From Aliarcobacter faecis (lineage in GTDB: Bacteria > Campylobacterota > Campylobacteria > Campylobacterales > Arcobacteraceae): 64,000 bases of DNA. The number at the start of each line of letters is the position of its first letter. Position 1 is the first letter of the stretch. The stretch spans positions 1,054,001-1,118,000 of the forward strand of contig NZ_CP053837.1 of assembly GCF_013201705.1 (NCBI RefSeq), written 5' to 3'. Below are positions 51,436-59,760 of the stretch, in pieces. Under the pieces are notes generated by a model. It worked only from the letters and a program-made list of their open reading frames with translations. It was not told where the DNA came from and searched no databases. The translations under genes were made by a program, and so were the position numbers.

Positions 51436-51464
51436 TTGACAACCTTTTTAAAAAACTCTTTAAT
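51436..51464 (+). promoter_or_regulatory. Strong promoter of the 132-residue protein gene (right copy)
   Basis: TTGACA (51436-51441), a 17-base spacer and TTTAAT (51459-51464), four bases past the hairpin. It predicts a leader of about 110 bases before the gene. Confidence 0.65.
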
Positions 51465-51581
51465 TTCATCAATCAATAGCTTTTAAGTCTTGCAAAACCT
51501 CAAAAAAATAAAAAAGAAGATTTTTAAAAGAACTAGGATTATAAAAAAAACAAAATTAAAATTAAAAGGAAAAAAAATAAA

Positions 51582-51980
51582 ATGGCTCAAAAAAAATTTA
51601 TAATTAAACAAAAAACAAACTGGGGTGGAAGAGGAGAAAAATCAGGAACATCAACAATACAACTTGATGAGTCTGAGATTGCTGGATATATCGCTCTTTT
51701 AGAAGGCGAGGTTGAAGTATATGAGCAAAATTTAACTTTATCTGTTACAGGTGTTTCAACTGCTACAAGTTCAGTAAATGCTAGTGATAGAGTACTTATT
51801 AAGCACGGTGTACACGTTCCTATTTATGTAGCAAATAGTAGTAGAAGACCTATAGTGTTTAAAACTCCAATATCAAATGTTTATGCTTATTTAATGTCTT
51901 GCAAACCATTCCCTGCTCCATATAGTGCAGATACACCAAAAGATGTTTCATTAGATACTGCAAACTTTGGTTTACTTTAA
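51582..51980 (+). CDS. Conserved 132-residue protein, candidate major structural protein (right copy)
   Basis: Identical to the left copy. Beta-rich pattern in the middle (QNLTLSVTGVSTATSSVNAS) and a Pro-rich C-terminal part (CKPFPAPYSADTPKD). No signal peptide or membrane helix, unlike the coat proteins of filamentous phages. AAAAGGA ribosome site. Confidence 0.75.
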   Translation: MAQKKFIIKQKTNWGGRGEKSGTSTIQLDESEIAGYIALLEGEVEVYEQNLTLSVTGVSTATSSVNASDRVLIKHGVHVPIYVANSSRRPIVFKTPISNVYAYLMSCKPFPAPYSADTPKDVSLDTANFGLL

Positions 51981-52008
51981 TATCTATTTATAGATAACAA
52001 AAAAATAC

Positions 52009-52042
52009 AAAGGTTAGATATTGATTTATCTAGCCTTTTTTA
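52009..52042 (+). terminator. Terminator after the 132-residue protein gene (right copy)
   Basis: AAAGGTTAGATA and TATCTAGCC form the stem (one G-T pair), followed by TTTTTTT. Confidence 0.82.
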
Positions 52043-52074
52043 ATTTACATAAAAAATAAAAAAAAGGATAAAGT

Positions 52075-53580
52075 ATGGATAATACAGAATTACAACAATC
52101 AATCTTACAAAATTTGCTTTTAGGTTTACAAAAACAAAGCAAGTACTTTTTGGATAGATTAGAGTCATCAGATTTGACACCAAGTGAAGCAAAAGATATA
52201 GATAAAGAGATATCTGATATCAATAATGTTTTAAATCAGTTATCAAATAAAACTATAAATTACACAGTTGCAGAACTTGAAGCCTTGAAAGTTACTTTTA
52301 ATCAAAAATTAGAGCAATTAAATTCAGTTTTAACAAATTTAGAGATAAATACTTTAAAAATAGAATTTGATACTTTAACACCTGAACAAAAAGAGTTTTT
52401 AAAAGTTAAAGGAGATAAGGGAGATAAAGGAGATGGTGCTTATGAATTAGCTAAAAGATATGGGTTTGAGGGTAATGAAATAGATTTTTTAAATTCTTTA
52501 AAAGGAAAAGATGGAAATTTTGAAGATTTAACACAATCTAAAAAAGATAGTTTAAAAGGTAAAGATGGATTATCAGCTTATGAACTTGCACTAAAAAATG
52601 GTTTTTCAGGAACAGAGCAGCAATATTTAGACTCTTTAAAAGGAGAAAATGGGAATTTTGAAGATTTAACACAATCTCAAAAAGATAGCTTAAAAGGTCA
52701 AGATGGATTATCAGCTTATGAATTAGCTTTAAAAAATGGTTTTTCAGGAACAGAGCAGGAATATTTAGACTCTTTAAAAGGACAAAATGGGAATTTTGAA
52801 GATTTAACACAATCTCAAAAAGATAGTTTAAAAGGTCAAAATGGATTATCAGCTTATGAATTAGCTTTAAAAAATGGTTTTTCAGGAACGGAACATGAGT
52901 ATCTTGCTTCATTAATAGGTAAAAATGGGAATGATTTAGATTTTCTGGGATATTTAGTAAACAATGGTATTTATACTGGGTTTGATGGTTTTGTTGAACT
53001 TATACAAAATAATATAAAAAACAGTGGTGTATTTGTTCTTGCTTCTTCTCAAGGTGGTGAAGATAATGGCGAAAACAATAATGGAGAAAACAATCAAGGC
53101 GGTGAAGATAATAGTGGAGAAAATACAAATATAGAGTACAAATTTGAATATTTAAAAAATAAGAATTTGTTGTATCAAGATGGAGCTTTGTTAAAGAATA
53201 GATTTTATTTTGTTTTTGGTCTTTCTGTTAATATTGGAGATGTAATATCAATTCTATATTATAATGCACAAGGCTTAAAGGGGTCATTAGTTCTTACTGT
53301 TGCTTCTGATTACTATAATGGTTTAGTTTTTAAATATGATAATGGTACTCCGCCTGAGAATATTGAAGTTGAATATGCAACCGTTATTAAAAATGATGAT
53401 TTAGTTGTGGCTTTCTATCTTGATTTTAAAGATAAAACAACTCAAAACAGGGTTTACCCATTTGAAACTTTTCAAGTTTCAATCATGAAAGACAATAAGT
53501 ATATTACTGTGCCAAATACTGTTGTTTCAAAAGACGAAACTCATTTAAATCTTTTTAAAAAAGATATAGTGGTTAATTAA
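52075..53580 (+). CDS. Collagen-like repeat spike/receptor-binding protein (right copy)
   Basis: Same 501-residue layout as the left copy: helical stalk, KGDKGDKGD, three and a half 46-residue repeats, Gly/Asn/Glu-rich linker and C-terminal domain. One residue differs in the first partial repeat (SKKDS for SQKDS). Its start follows the terminator by about 30 bases, so it depends on read-through or a local promoter. Confidence 0.8.
   Translation: MDNTELQQSILQNLLLGLQKQSKYFLDRLESSDLTPSEAKDIDKEISDINNVLNQLSNKTINYTVAELEALKVTFNQKLEQLNSVLTNLEINTLKIEFDTLTPEQKEFLKVKGDKGDKGDGAYELAKRYGFEGNEIDFLNSLKGKDGNFEDLTQSKKDSLKGKDGLSAYELALKNGFSGTEQQYLDSLKGENGNFEDLTQSQKDSLKGQDGLSAYELALKNGFSGTEQEYLDSLKGQNGNFEDLTQSQKDSLKGQNGLSAYELALKNGFSGTEHEYLASLIGKNGNDLDFLGYLVNNGIYTGFDGFVELIQNNIKNSGVFVLASSQGGEDNGENNNGENNQGGEDNSGENTNIEYKFEYLKNKNLLYQDGALLKNRFYFVFGLSVNIGDVISILYYNAQGLKGSLVLTVASDYYNGLVFKYDNGTPPENIEVEYATVIKNDDLVVAFYLDFKDKTTQNRVYPFETFQVSIMKDNKYITVPNTVVSKDETHLNLFKKDIVVN
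52435..52920 (+). repeat. 138-base tandem repeats inside the spike gene
   Basis: Units of 46 codons recur at exact 138-base steps (for example the GATGGATTATCAG phrase at 52564, 52702 and, with one change, 52840), with a diverged partial unit in front. The mirror lies at 30749-31234. Such in-frame repeats allow the stalk to lengthen or shorten. Confidence 0.9.
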
Positions 53581-53712
53581 ATGAATTTAGAAATAATAAA
53601 TAATATATCTCAATTTTTGATATTGTTAAATACTTTGGTTTTGTACCCTGTTTTTAAATTTGCCTTTGCAATAGAAAAAAGATTAACAATTTTAGAAACT
53701 AAACAAAAATAG
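53581..53712 (+). CDS. Small single-helix membrane protein of the element (right copy)
   Basis: A 43-residue frame starting right after the spike stop, with one membrane helix (about residues 9-30). Body identical to the left copy except Val/Ile37, tail ETKQK. The arms stop being alike within its last codons. Confidence 0.65.
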   Translation: MNLEIINNISQFLILLNTLVLYPVFKFAFAIEKRLTILETKQK

Positions 53713-53829
53713 TAAGAGTTAATCTTATTGTTTTATTTAAGCTTCTATTAAGTTTTTTTATTGTTTAATTTCGGCTAACTTTTAAATAAGTTAGACTTAT
53801 AACAAAATGCTTACAAAGCCCTATTTTAT

Positions 53830-53857
53830 GGTGCTGACAACTATAATTTTCAAACTA
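53830..53857 (+). other. Right dif-like junction site (attR)
   Basis: Left arm GGTGCTGACAA (degenerate, element side), core CTATAA, right arm TTTTCAAACTA (perfect, chromosome side). Joining the left site's left arm to this right arm rebuilds an intact dif: AGTATTGAAAA, CTATAA, TTTTCAAACTA. It lies 52 bases before xerH, as in other Campylobacterota where difH neighbours xerH. Confidence 0.78.
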
Positions 53858-53909
53858 TTATTAATATCTCTTCTGATATAATCCATATATACTTTTTTTA
53901 GGAATTTTT

Positions 53910-54962
53910 ATGAGATACAATTTAGATTTTAAAAATAGTTTTGATACTACTATGCTTTTTTGGATAGAGAGATTTGTAAGAAATAAATTAACAAGTTTAT
54001 CAAATAGACAAGTATCAGATAAAAACAAACTAGCTTTTATAATTCAACAATTAGTAAAAGGTACAAAATCTATTGAAGAGTTAGAAGTTTTTGTAAAAGA
54101 AGCAAGAAATATTGGTTTGAACGGAATAAATACATATTTTAATCCTCTTTTAAAGCTATACAATTATACTTCAAACTTAGGATTAGCATCAATGAAAGAG
54201 ATAGATGAAGAGCTTTTAAGTGATTTCTTAGCTAGTGAAACTAGCTCTTTATCTGATGCAAGTAAAAAGAACCATCGTATTGCCCTACTATCTTTATTCT
54301 CATATATAGATAAGCAAAATGAAAATGAAGATGGAAGTTCATATTTGTTTAAAATAGAGTTAAAAAATTGGGGTGGATTAAGTGGGAAAAGTGGTACTAA
54401 ACTCCCCTCTTTTATGAATCAAGATGAAGTTAATAGATTTTTAGAAGCTATTGACAAATATGAGTTTACAGATAATATAGCATATAGAAATAGGCTTATT
54501 ATAAAAATCATTCTTTATACTGGTATTAGAGTTAGTGAAATGTTGAATTTAAAACTAAAAGATATTTTCAATGAAAAAGATGTTTATATGTTACAAATTC
54601 GAGGTAAAGGAAATAAACCAAGAGTTGTAATGATAAAAAAATCTATTATAGAAAATGATTTACAAAATTGGCTAAATATCAGAGTTTGTAATAGTGATAT
54701 TTTAGTTTGTAATCAAAAAGGTGATAGATTAACTCAAGCTTATGTTAGCCGAATTGTTGAAAATATTTTAATAAGTGCAGGCATAAGAAAAGAGAAAAAC
54801 GGTGCTCATATGCTAAGACACTCTTTTGCAACTTTACTTTATTCAAAACACCATGATTTGATACTTGTTCAAGAGGCACTAGGTCATGCAGATATAAATA
54901 CAAGTCGTATTTATACTCATTTTGATAAAGATAGACTTAGAAAAACAACAGAAATTTTTTAA
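53910..54962 (+). CDS. xerH: XerH-type tyrosine recombinase
   Basis: XerH resolves chromosome dimers at dif with FtsK and is the single-recombinase version found in Campylobacterota. The 350 residues carry the catalytic set Arg207 (TGIRVSE), Lys233 (RGKGNK), His300 and Arg303 (HMLRHSFATLL), His326 (LGHADIN) and Tyr335 (RIYTHF). It is outside the inverted repeat and present once, so it is read as a host gene that the two elements exploit. Confidence 0.93.
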   Translation: MRYNLDFKNSFDTTMLFWIERFVRNKLTSLSNRQVSDKNKLAFIIQQLVKGTKSIEELEVFVKEARNIGLNGINTYFNPLLKLYNYTSNLGLASMKEIDEELLSDFLASETSSLSDASKKNHRIALLSLFSYIDKQNENEDGSSYLFKIELKNWGGLSGKSGTKLPSFMNQDEVNRFLEAIDKYEFTDNIAYRNRLIIKIILYTGIRVSEMLNLKLKDIFNEKDVYMLQIRGKGNKPRVVMIKKSIIENDLQNWLNIRVCNSDILVCNQKGDRLTQAYVSRIVENILISAGIRKEKNGAHMLRHSFATLLYSKHHDLILVQEALGHADINTSRIYTHFDKDRLRKTTEIF

Positions 54963-54972
54963 TTAACTCTAT

Positions 54973-55251
54973 TTACCAAAAAGATGATGTAGAATCATCT
55001 TCTTTTACATCATCTACTTCTAAAAAAAGATTTTGATTATAGTCTAAAAAAAGGCTATATATCCCTGAATAAAAGCTATTTTCTACCTCTCTTTTATTAA
55101 AAAACTCCACTTCTTGAGCATTGTTACAAAAATTGCTAAAATGGTAATCAAGTAACGATGGAGCAATATTATCTATAATAGATTCTAGTGAAAAAAAATC
55201 ATCTGCACCAAAAAGATTATAGATAGACTCTTTATCTAAAGAGAAAACCAT
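54973..55251 (-). CDS. Unknown 92-residue acidic protein
   Basis: A small, Asp/Ser/Phe-rich protein (starts MVFSLDKESIYNLFGADDFF, ends DVKEDDSTSSFW). No recognised motif. It ends 11 bases from convergent xerH and begins seven bases after the coiled-coil gene, so it shares that gene's transcript. Confidence 0.65.
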   Translation of the reverse strand: MVFSLDKESIYNLFGADDFFSLESIIDNIAPSLLDYHFSNFCNNAQEVEFFNKREVENSFYSGIYSLFLDYNQNLFLEVDDVKEDDSTSSFW

Positions 55252-55258
55252 TTTATTT

Positions 55259-55741
55259 TTAATTAAAGCCGTTTAATAAAGAAGACATTCTTGAAAGATC
55301 AAGTTTATTATCCTCTTTTTGCTCTTTTTCTTCTTCTTTTTTATTTAAAACATTTTCAAAAGAGCTAAGAAGATTTTCGCTTTCATTAATAGCGTTATCT
55401 TCTTCTAATTCTTGCTTTATCTCTTCTTTAACTACTTTGTCTATTTTTTCAACTTTTGGTACAGGTGAAACAAAATCTAAGCTAGCATCTTTTTTATTTA
55501 AAATATCTTCAATTTTTCCAAGCATTGAGTAAATATTTGTTTTATCTTGTTCAGTATTTGATTTGAAGCTATCTACCTCTTTTTCTAAGCCTTCTTTTGC
55601 CAATTCAAGGTTTAAAACTTCATCTTCTAGTTCAGCAACTCTCTCTTTTAAATTATTATTTTTTTCTTGTAACTCTTCGTATGCTTTAATTAGCGTTTGT
55701 AAAGCATTATTTAATTTTGTAATTGTTTCTGCATTTGTCAT
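55259..55741 (-). CDS. Coiled-coil protein of unknown function
   Basis: The 160 residues hold a long coiled coil from about 8 to 65 (LIKAYEELQEKNNNLKERVA onward), an acidic middle and a Ser/Leu-rich end. It is similar in style to small cell-division accessory coiled coils, but no family can be named. Confidence 0.7.
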   Translation of the reverse strand: MTNAETITKLNNALQTLIKAYEELQEKNNNLKERVAELEDEVLNLELAKEGLEKEVDSFKSNTEQDKTNIYSMLGKIEDILNKKDASLDFVSPVPKVEKIDKVVKEEIKQELEEDNAINESENLLSSFENVLNKKEEEKEQKEDNKLDLSRMSSLLNGFN

Positions 55742-55796
55742 AGTTATTAAATCCTTAAATATTATATAATTGATATAGTATTATTACAAATTTTTG

Positions 55797-57761
55797 CTAA
55801 ATTATTCCATCAATTTTTAATAATGAATCAATTTTTGGTTCTCTTTGTGCAAAATCGTAGAAAAGCTTATCCATATTGTATGAACCACCTTTACTTAAAA
55901 CACACTCTTTATATTTTAATCCTAGTTCATGATTAAAAATATTTCCACTCTCAATAAACATATAAAAGGCGTCTGCACTTAAAACTTCTGCCCATTTGTA
56001 AGAGTAATACCCTGCACTATAACCACCAGCAAAGATATGAGAGAATCCATTTTGAAACTTGTTATATGAAGGTGGAATTATTACCGCAAACTCTTTTCTA
56101 ATACTATCTAGTAAATTTTGAATATCTTCTTCTTTTTTGTATAGCTCTTGATATAGTTTAAAGTCAAACAATGCAAATTCAATTTGTCTTACAGTTGCCA
56201 TAGAAGATTGAAAATTTTTAGCTTTAATAAGTCTATTTATAGCCTCATCATCAAGAACTTCACCTGTTTGATAATGTTTTGCAAATAATTTTAAAACATC
56301 TTTATCATAAGAAAAATACTCTAAAAATTGTGATGGAAACTCAACAACATCCCAAGCAACTCCAGCTATCCCACTTACATTTGGTTCATCAACTTTACTT
56401 AAAAGATGGTGTAAAGCATGTCCCATTTCATGGAAAAGTGTTACAACATCACTATGTCTTAAAAGTGATGGAATATCTTTTGTAGATTGAGGGAAGTTTC
56501 CAACTATATAAGCTGTTGGAAGTTTTATCTCATCATTTGAAGTTTTATAATATGAGTGCCAGTTATTCATCCAAGCCCCACCTCTTTTATCAGCTCTTGC
56601 TTCTAAATCTATATAAATTCTAGCAATAATTTTTTCATTTTCACTCAAATTATAAACTTGAACTTTGTCATCCCAAGCTTTAGCTTCAGTTTTTACAAAC
56701 TTAATATTAAACATTTTATATAAGAAATCAAAAAAACCTTCAAGAACAGAGTTTTGTTCAAAATAAGGTCTATAATACTCTTCATCTAAATCATATTGAG
56801 CTTTTTTAAGCTTTTCACTATAAAAACTTGTATCACTTGCCCTAAAATCTCTAATTCCATCTTCTAAAGCCATCTGTTTTAACTCTTCAAACTCTTTTAT
56901 AGCTTTTGGTTTAGCTTTATATCCAAGCTCTTTTAGAAAATTAATAACTTCATCTTCACTTTTTGCCATTTTTGTTGCAAGTGAGTATTGTGCAAAGTTT
57001 TCAAATCCCAATATTTTTACCTTTTCCTCTTTTAAAGTTAAAATCTCTTCAATGATTTTTCCATTCTCACTAGCTCTTGTTGTATAAGCTTTATATAGTT
57101 CTTCTCTTAACTCTCTATTTTTACAATATGTCATAAAAGCTATATAAGAAGGCATTTGAAGAGTGAATTTATATTTAGTTTTTCCATCTTCTTCAAACTT
57201 TGCAAGTTCTAAATCTGATTGAGGAATATCTTTTACATCTTCAAAATTTTCAACTATTAAAGAGTAAGAGTTTGTAGCTTTTAATAAATTTTGTGAAAAT
57301 TTGTGTGATAACTCACTCAAAAGTAGATCTAACTCTTCAAGTCTTTGTTTTTTATCTTTTTCTAAATTACAACCAGATAATTCAAAATCTCTTATCTCAT
57401 TTTCTAATACTTTTTTTTGTATATCATTTAAAGTACTATTTTCATTAGACTGTATATATTTTAAAGCATTATATATATTTTCATTCTGACTTACTTCACT
57501 CTCATATTTTGAGATTATAGGAAGACAATCTTCATAAACTTTTGAAGTGATTTCTGAATTTTTAACTGAGTCAATATGAAAAATTGGAGTTATAAATTCA
57601 TTTATACTCTCCCCTATTTCTTGAAATGGCAACACAAAATTTTTATAAGTTTTATTTTCAATAGTTAAAAGTTCTTCTATTTTTTTTCTACTATCATTTA
57701 AAATTTTTTCTAATTCAATACTTGAATTTTCTAAATTTTCTAAATTAAATTCACAAAACAT
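55797..57761 (-). CDS. M3-family oligopeptidase (oligopeptidase A/PrlC-like)
   Basis: The 654 residues end in a typical M3 metallopeptidase domain. The zinc motif HEMGHALHH comes with the downstream glutamate in GVAWDVVEFPSQFLE and the late YSAGYYSYKWAEVLSAD block. It degrades short peptides, including leftovers of protein turnover, in the cytoplasm. The length and motif context fit oligopeptidase A (PrlC) better than PepF. It ends the prmC transcript. Confidence 0.92.
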   Translation of the reverse strand: MFCEFNLENLENSSIELEKILNDSRKKIEELLTIENKTYKNFVLPFQEIGESINEFITPIFHIDSVKNSEITSKVYEDCLPIISKYESEVSQNENIYNALKYIQSNENSTLNDIQKKVLENEIRDFELSGCNLEKDKKQRLEELDLLLSELSHKFSQNLLKATNSYSLIVENFEDVKDIPQSDLELAKFEEDGKTKYKFTLQMPSYIAFMTYCKNRELREELYKAYTTRASENGKIIEEILTLKEEKVKILGFENFAQYSLATKMAKSEDEVINFLKELGYKAKPKAIKEFEELKQMALEDGIRDFRASDTSFYSEKLKKAQYDLDEEYYRPYFEQNSVLEGFFDFLYKMFNIKFVKTEAKAWDDKVQVYNLSENEKIIARIYIDLEARADKRGGAWMNNWHSYYKTSNDEIKLPTAYIVGNFPQSTKDIPSLLRHSDVVTLFHEMGHALHHLLSKVDEPNVSGIAGVAWDVVEFPSQFLEYFSYDKDVLKLFAKHYQTGEVLDDEAINRLIKAKNFQSSMATVRQIEFALFDFKLYQELYKKEEDIQNLLDSIRKEFAVIIPPSYNKFQNGFSHIFAGGYSAGYYSYKWAEVLSADAFYMFIESGNIFNHELGLKYKECVLSKGGSYNMDKLFYDFAQREPKIDSLLKIDGII

Positions 57762-57776
57762 ATTTTTAATCCTTTA

Positions 57777-58604
57777 TTATTTTTTAAATTTTAGAGTAAA
57801 TCCTCTATCAAAATTTTCATAATCTTTATAAAAAGAGTGAAATTCTACATTAAACTCTTTAAAATACTCTTCTAGTGATTTTTTTTGATCAAATCCTATT
57901 TCACATAATAAATATTGAATTTTCTTATCATTTGTTTCTTTAATGATATTTTTTAATAACTCATCTCCAAGAACTCCTCCAAAAAGTGCGTTTGATGGTT
58001 CAAACTTTACATTTTTAGGTAATTTATAATCATTTGCAATATATGGTGGATTTGAAACTACCATAAAAATATTCTCTTCAAAAATATTTTCAAATAAATT
58101 ACTAAGTCTAAAATCAATTTTTTCTAAAACTCCAAATTTTTTGGCATTTTGTTTTGCTAACTCTAAAGCTTTAGGATTTATATCAACGGCTATTATTTTA
58201 ATATTTTCTATTAAAAGTGCTAGCATAACAGAAATTATTCCACTTCCAGTTCCAATTTCAACTACAGTTTTAGACTCTTTTTGCTCTTTTAAAATATTAA
58301 AAGCATTTTCTACTAAAAATTCAGTCTCTGGTCGTGGAATCAAAACTCCTTCATTTACAATAAATTGTTCACCATAAAATGAGGCTTTTTTAGTAATATA
58401 TTCAAGTGGATAGTTTGTAGCTCTCTTTTTTACCAATGTTTGTAGCTCATTTTCTTTCTCAAACTCATTATTGTAGTTTAAGTGAAGCCAAATTGGATTT
58501 TTATCAAGTAAAAACATTATTAAAATTTCAATCTCTTTTGCAGGAATATGAGTTACAAGTTTTAAATCATTACTATATTTTTTTACACAATCTTTTATTG
58601 TCAA
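57777..58604 (-). CDS. prmC: Peptide chain release factor glutamine methyltransferase
   Basis: PrmC methylates the GGQ glutamine of release factors. The 275 residues have the SAM loop VVEIGTGSGIISVML (near 115) and the N-P-P-Y catalytic motif in VVSNPPYIAND, preceded by the PrmC N-terminal helical domain with LIPRPETEFLVE. It lies between hemW and the M3 peptidase, spaced by about ten bases. Confidence 0.94.
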   Translation of the reverse strand: MTIKDCVKKYSNDLKLVTHIPAKEIEILIMFLLDKNPIWLHLNYNNEFEKENELQTLVKKRATNYPLEYITKKASFYGEQFIVNEGVLIPRPETEFLVENAFNILKEQKESKTVVEIGTGSGIISVMLALLIENIKIIAVDINPKALELAKQNAKKFGVLEKIDFRLSNLFENIFEENIFMVVSNPPYIANDYKLPKNVKFEPSNALFGGVLGDELLKNIIKETNDKKIQYLLCEIGFDQKKSLEEYFKEFNVEFHSFYKDYENFDRGFTLKFKK

Positions 58605-58613
58605 ATTTTTTCC

Positions 58614-59705
58614 TTAATCTAGTATATATAAAGCTAATTCATCAGCAAGTAAATAGTTAATATTAATAAGTCTATCTTCTTTTAATTCTAGCTTTTTTTC
58701 AAAGAGTAAATCATCTGCCTTTTTTAGTTCATTTTCATTTAAAAGCTTTAAATCCACACCAAACTTACATCGAAATCCTAGAAGAACTTTTTCAGCTTTT
58801 ATATCTTCGCTACTCAGCTCTTCTTTTTCGACAAGTAGAGGATTTTCTATATATTTCTCTATATTTTTCTGACTATATTCTCTAACATTTTTTATACAAG
58901 CAACTGCACCAGAACCTATCCCCATATATTCATTATATTCCCAATATCCATAGTTATGTTTTGATTCAAACTCTTCATTAGTAGCAAAATTTGCTATTTC
59001 ATATTGCTTAAATCCTAACTTATTTAAATAATCAAAAATTTCATAACTTAAGTCTTCATCATCTATTTTTAAACTTTTTTTACTTTTTTGAAGAGATTTT
59101 TCATCTAAATAAAACTTTGTATTCTCTTCAATTATAAGTGAATAGGCACTAATATGGTTAATTTCTAAATTTTTTACAATATCAAAATCTTTTTTTAAAC
59201 TCTCAAAACTATCATTTATAGTACCATAAATAATATCACAACTTATTTTTTTGAATCCTACTTTTTTTGCACTATTTATAGCTTCGATTGCACTTTGGCT
59301 ACTGTGAGCTCGACCTAAAAATTTTAATTTTTGTTCATCAAAACTTTGAACTCCAAAACTAATACGATTTACACCAAGATTAAACATCTCCTCTTGCCAA
59401 GAAAAAGTAGCTGAATTTGGGTTTGCTTCTGTTGTAATTTCAGCATTCTCTTCTAAATATGGTCTTATTAAGGTAAAAATATCTTTATAACTTGAAGCTT
59501 TTATGGTTGATGGAGTTCCACCACCAATAAAAACAGTTTTTATCTTTCTATTTTTATTAATAATATGTTTTTTTAAATTTTCTTCTAATTGCTTTTTTAA
59601 AGCTTCCATATAGTCATCTTTTAACTTAAATTTTGTTGTATATGAGTTAAAAGCACAATAGAAGCATTTACTATCACAAAAAGGTATATGTATGTATAAA
59701 AGCAA
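58614..59705 (-). CDS. hemW: HemW-type radical SAM heme chaperone
   Basis: The 363 residues begin MLLYIHIPFCDSKCFYCAF, with Cys10, Cys14 and Cys17 giving the radical SAM C-x3-C-x2-C cluster. GGGTPSTI and EANPNSAT follow. Proteins of this type were long called oxygen-independent coproporphyrinogen oxidases; HemW lacks that activity and handles heme delivery. The extra cysteine of HemN after the cluster (C-x3-C-x2-C-x-C) is absent, which supports HemW. Confidence 0.9.
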   Translation of the reverse strand: MLLYIHIPFCDSKCFYCAFNSYTTKFKLKDDYMEALKKQLEENLKKHIINKNRKIKTVFIGGGTPSTIKASSYKDIFTLIRPYLEENAEITTEANPNSATFSWQEEMFNLGVNRISFGVQSFDEQKLKFLGRAHSSQSAIEAINSAKKVGFKKISCDIIYGTINDSFESLKKDFDIVKNLEINHISAYSLIIEENTKFYLDEKSLQKSKKSLKIDDEDLSYEIFDYLNKLGFKQYEIANFATNEEFESKHNYGYWEYNEYMGIGSGAVACIKNVREYSQKNIEKYIENPLLVEKEELSSEDIKAEKVLLGFRCKFGVDLKLLNENELKKADDLLFEKKLELKEDRLININYLLADELALYILD

Positions 59706-59760
59706 TTTTTAATCCTATATTTATTAAAATATCCACCTAATTATAAGGAAAAGTATATTT

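Larger units (their letters stand above)
42381..53712. repeat. Right arm of giant inverted repeat
   Basis: Inverted partner of 29951-41319. The inner edge is sharp: identity starts in the last 39 codons of the regulator at 42381 (41319 on the left), leaving a unique centre of 1,061 bases. The outer edge lies in the tail of the last small gene. Long blocks with no visible change alternate with exchanged segments, the pattern expected from gene conversion between arms of two once-different phages. Confidence 0.95.
41843..53840 (+). mobile_element. Right copy of the dif-integrated phage-like element (about 12.0 kb)
   Basis: The segment between the middle and right dif-like cores has 21 genes, all on the plus strand, in the same order as the left copy reversed. 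Copy-specific parts are the regulator at 41916, the first 280 residues of the 344-residue protein and the pair of signal-peptide genes at 50550-51315. The host xerH gene starts about 60 bases beyond its right end. Confidence 0.85.

Noticed and set aside
52435-52920. Regular repeats that could suggest a CRISPR array
   Set aside because: The repeats are contiguous 138-base coding units in the spike gene, with no short palindromic repeat/spacer structure and no cas gene nearby.
41843-53840. Filamentous phage (Inoviridae) identity
   Set aside because: Rep and dif use fit, but there is no Zot/pI ATPase, no small signal-peptide coat protein, and there is a lysozyme and holin-like gene. Kept only as a distant comparison for the replication module.
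53910-54962. Recombinase as an integrase carried by the mobile element
   Set aside because: It lies outside the inverted repeat, is present once, follows an intact chromosomal dif right arm and has the XerH layout, so a host gene is more likely.
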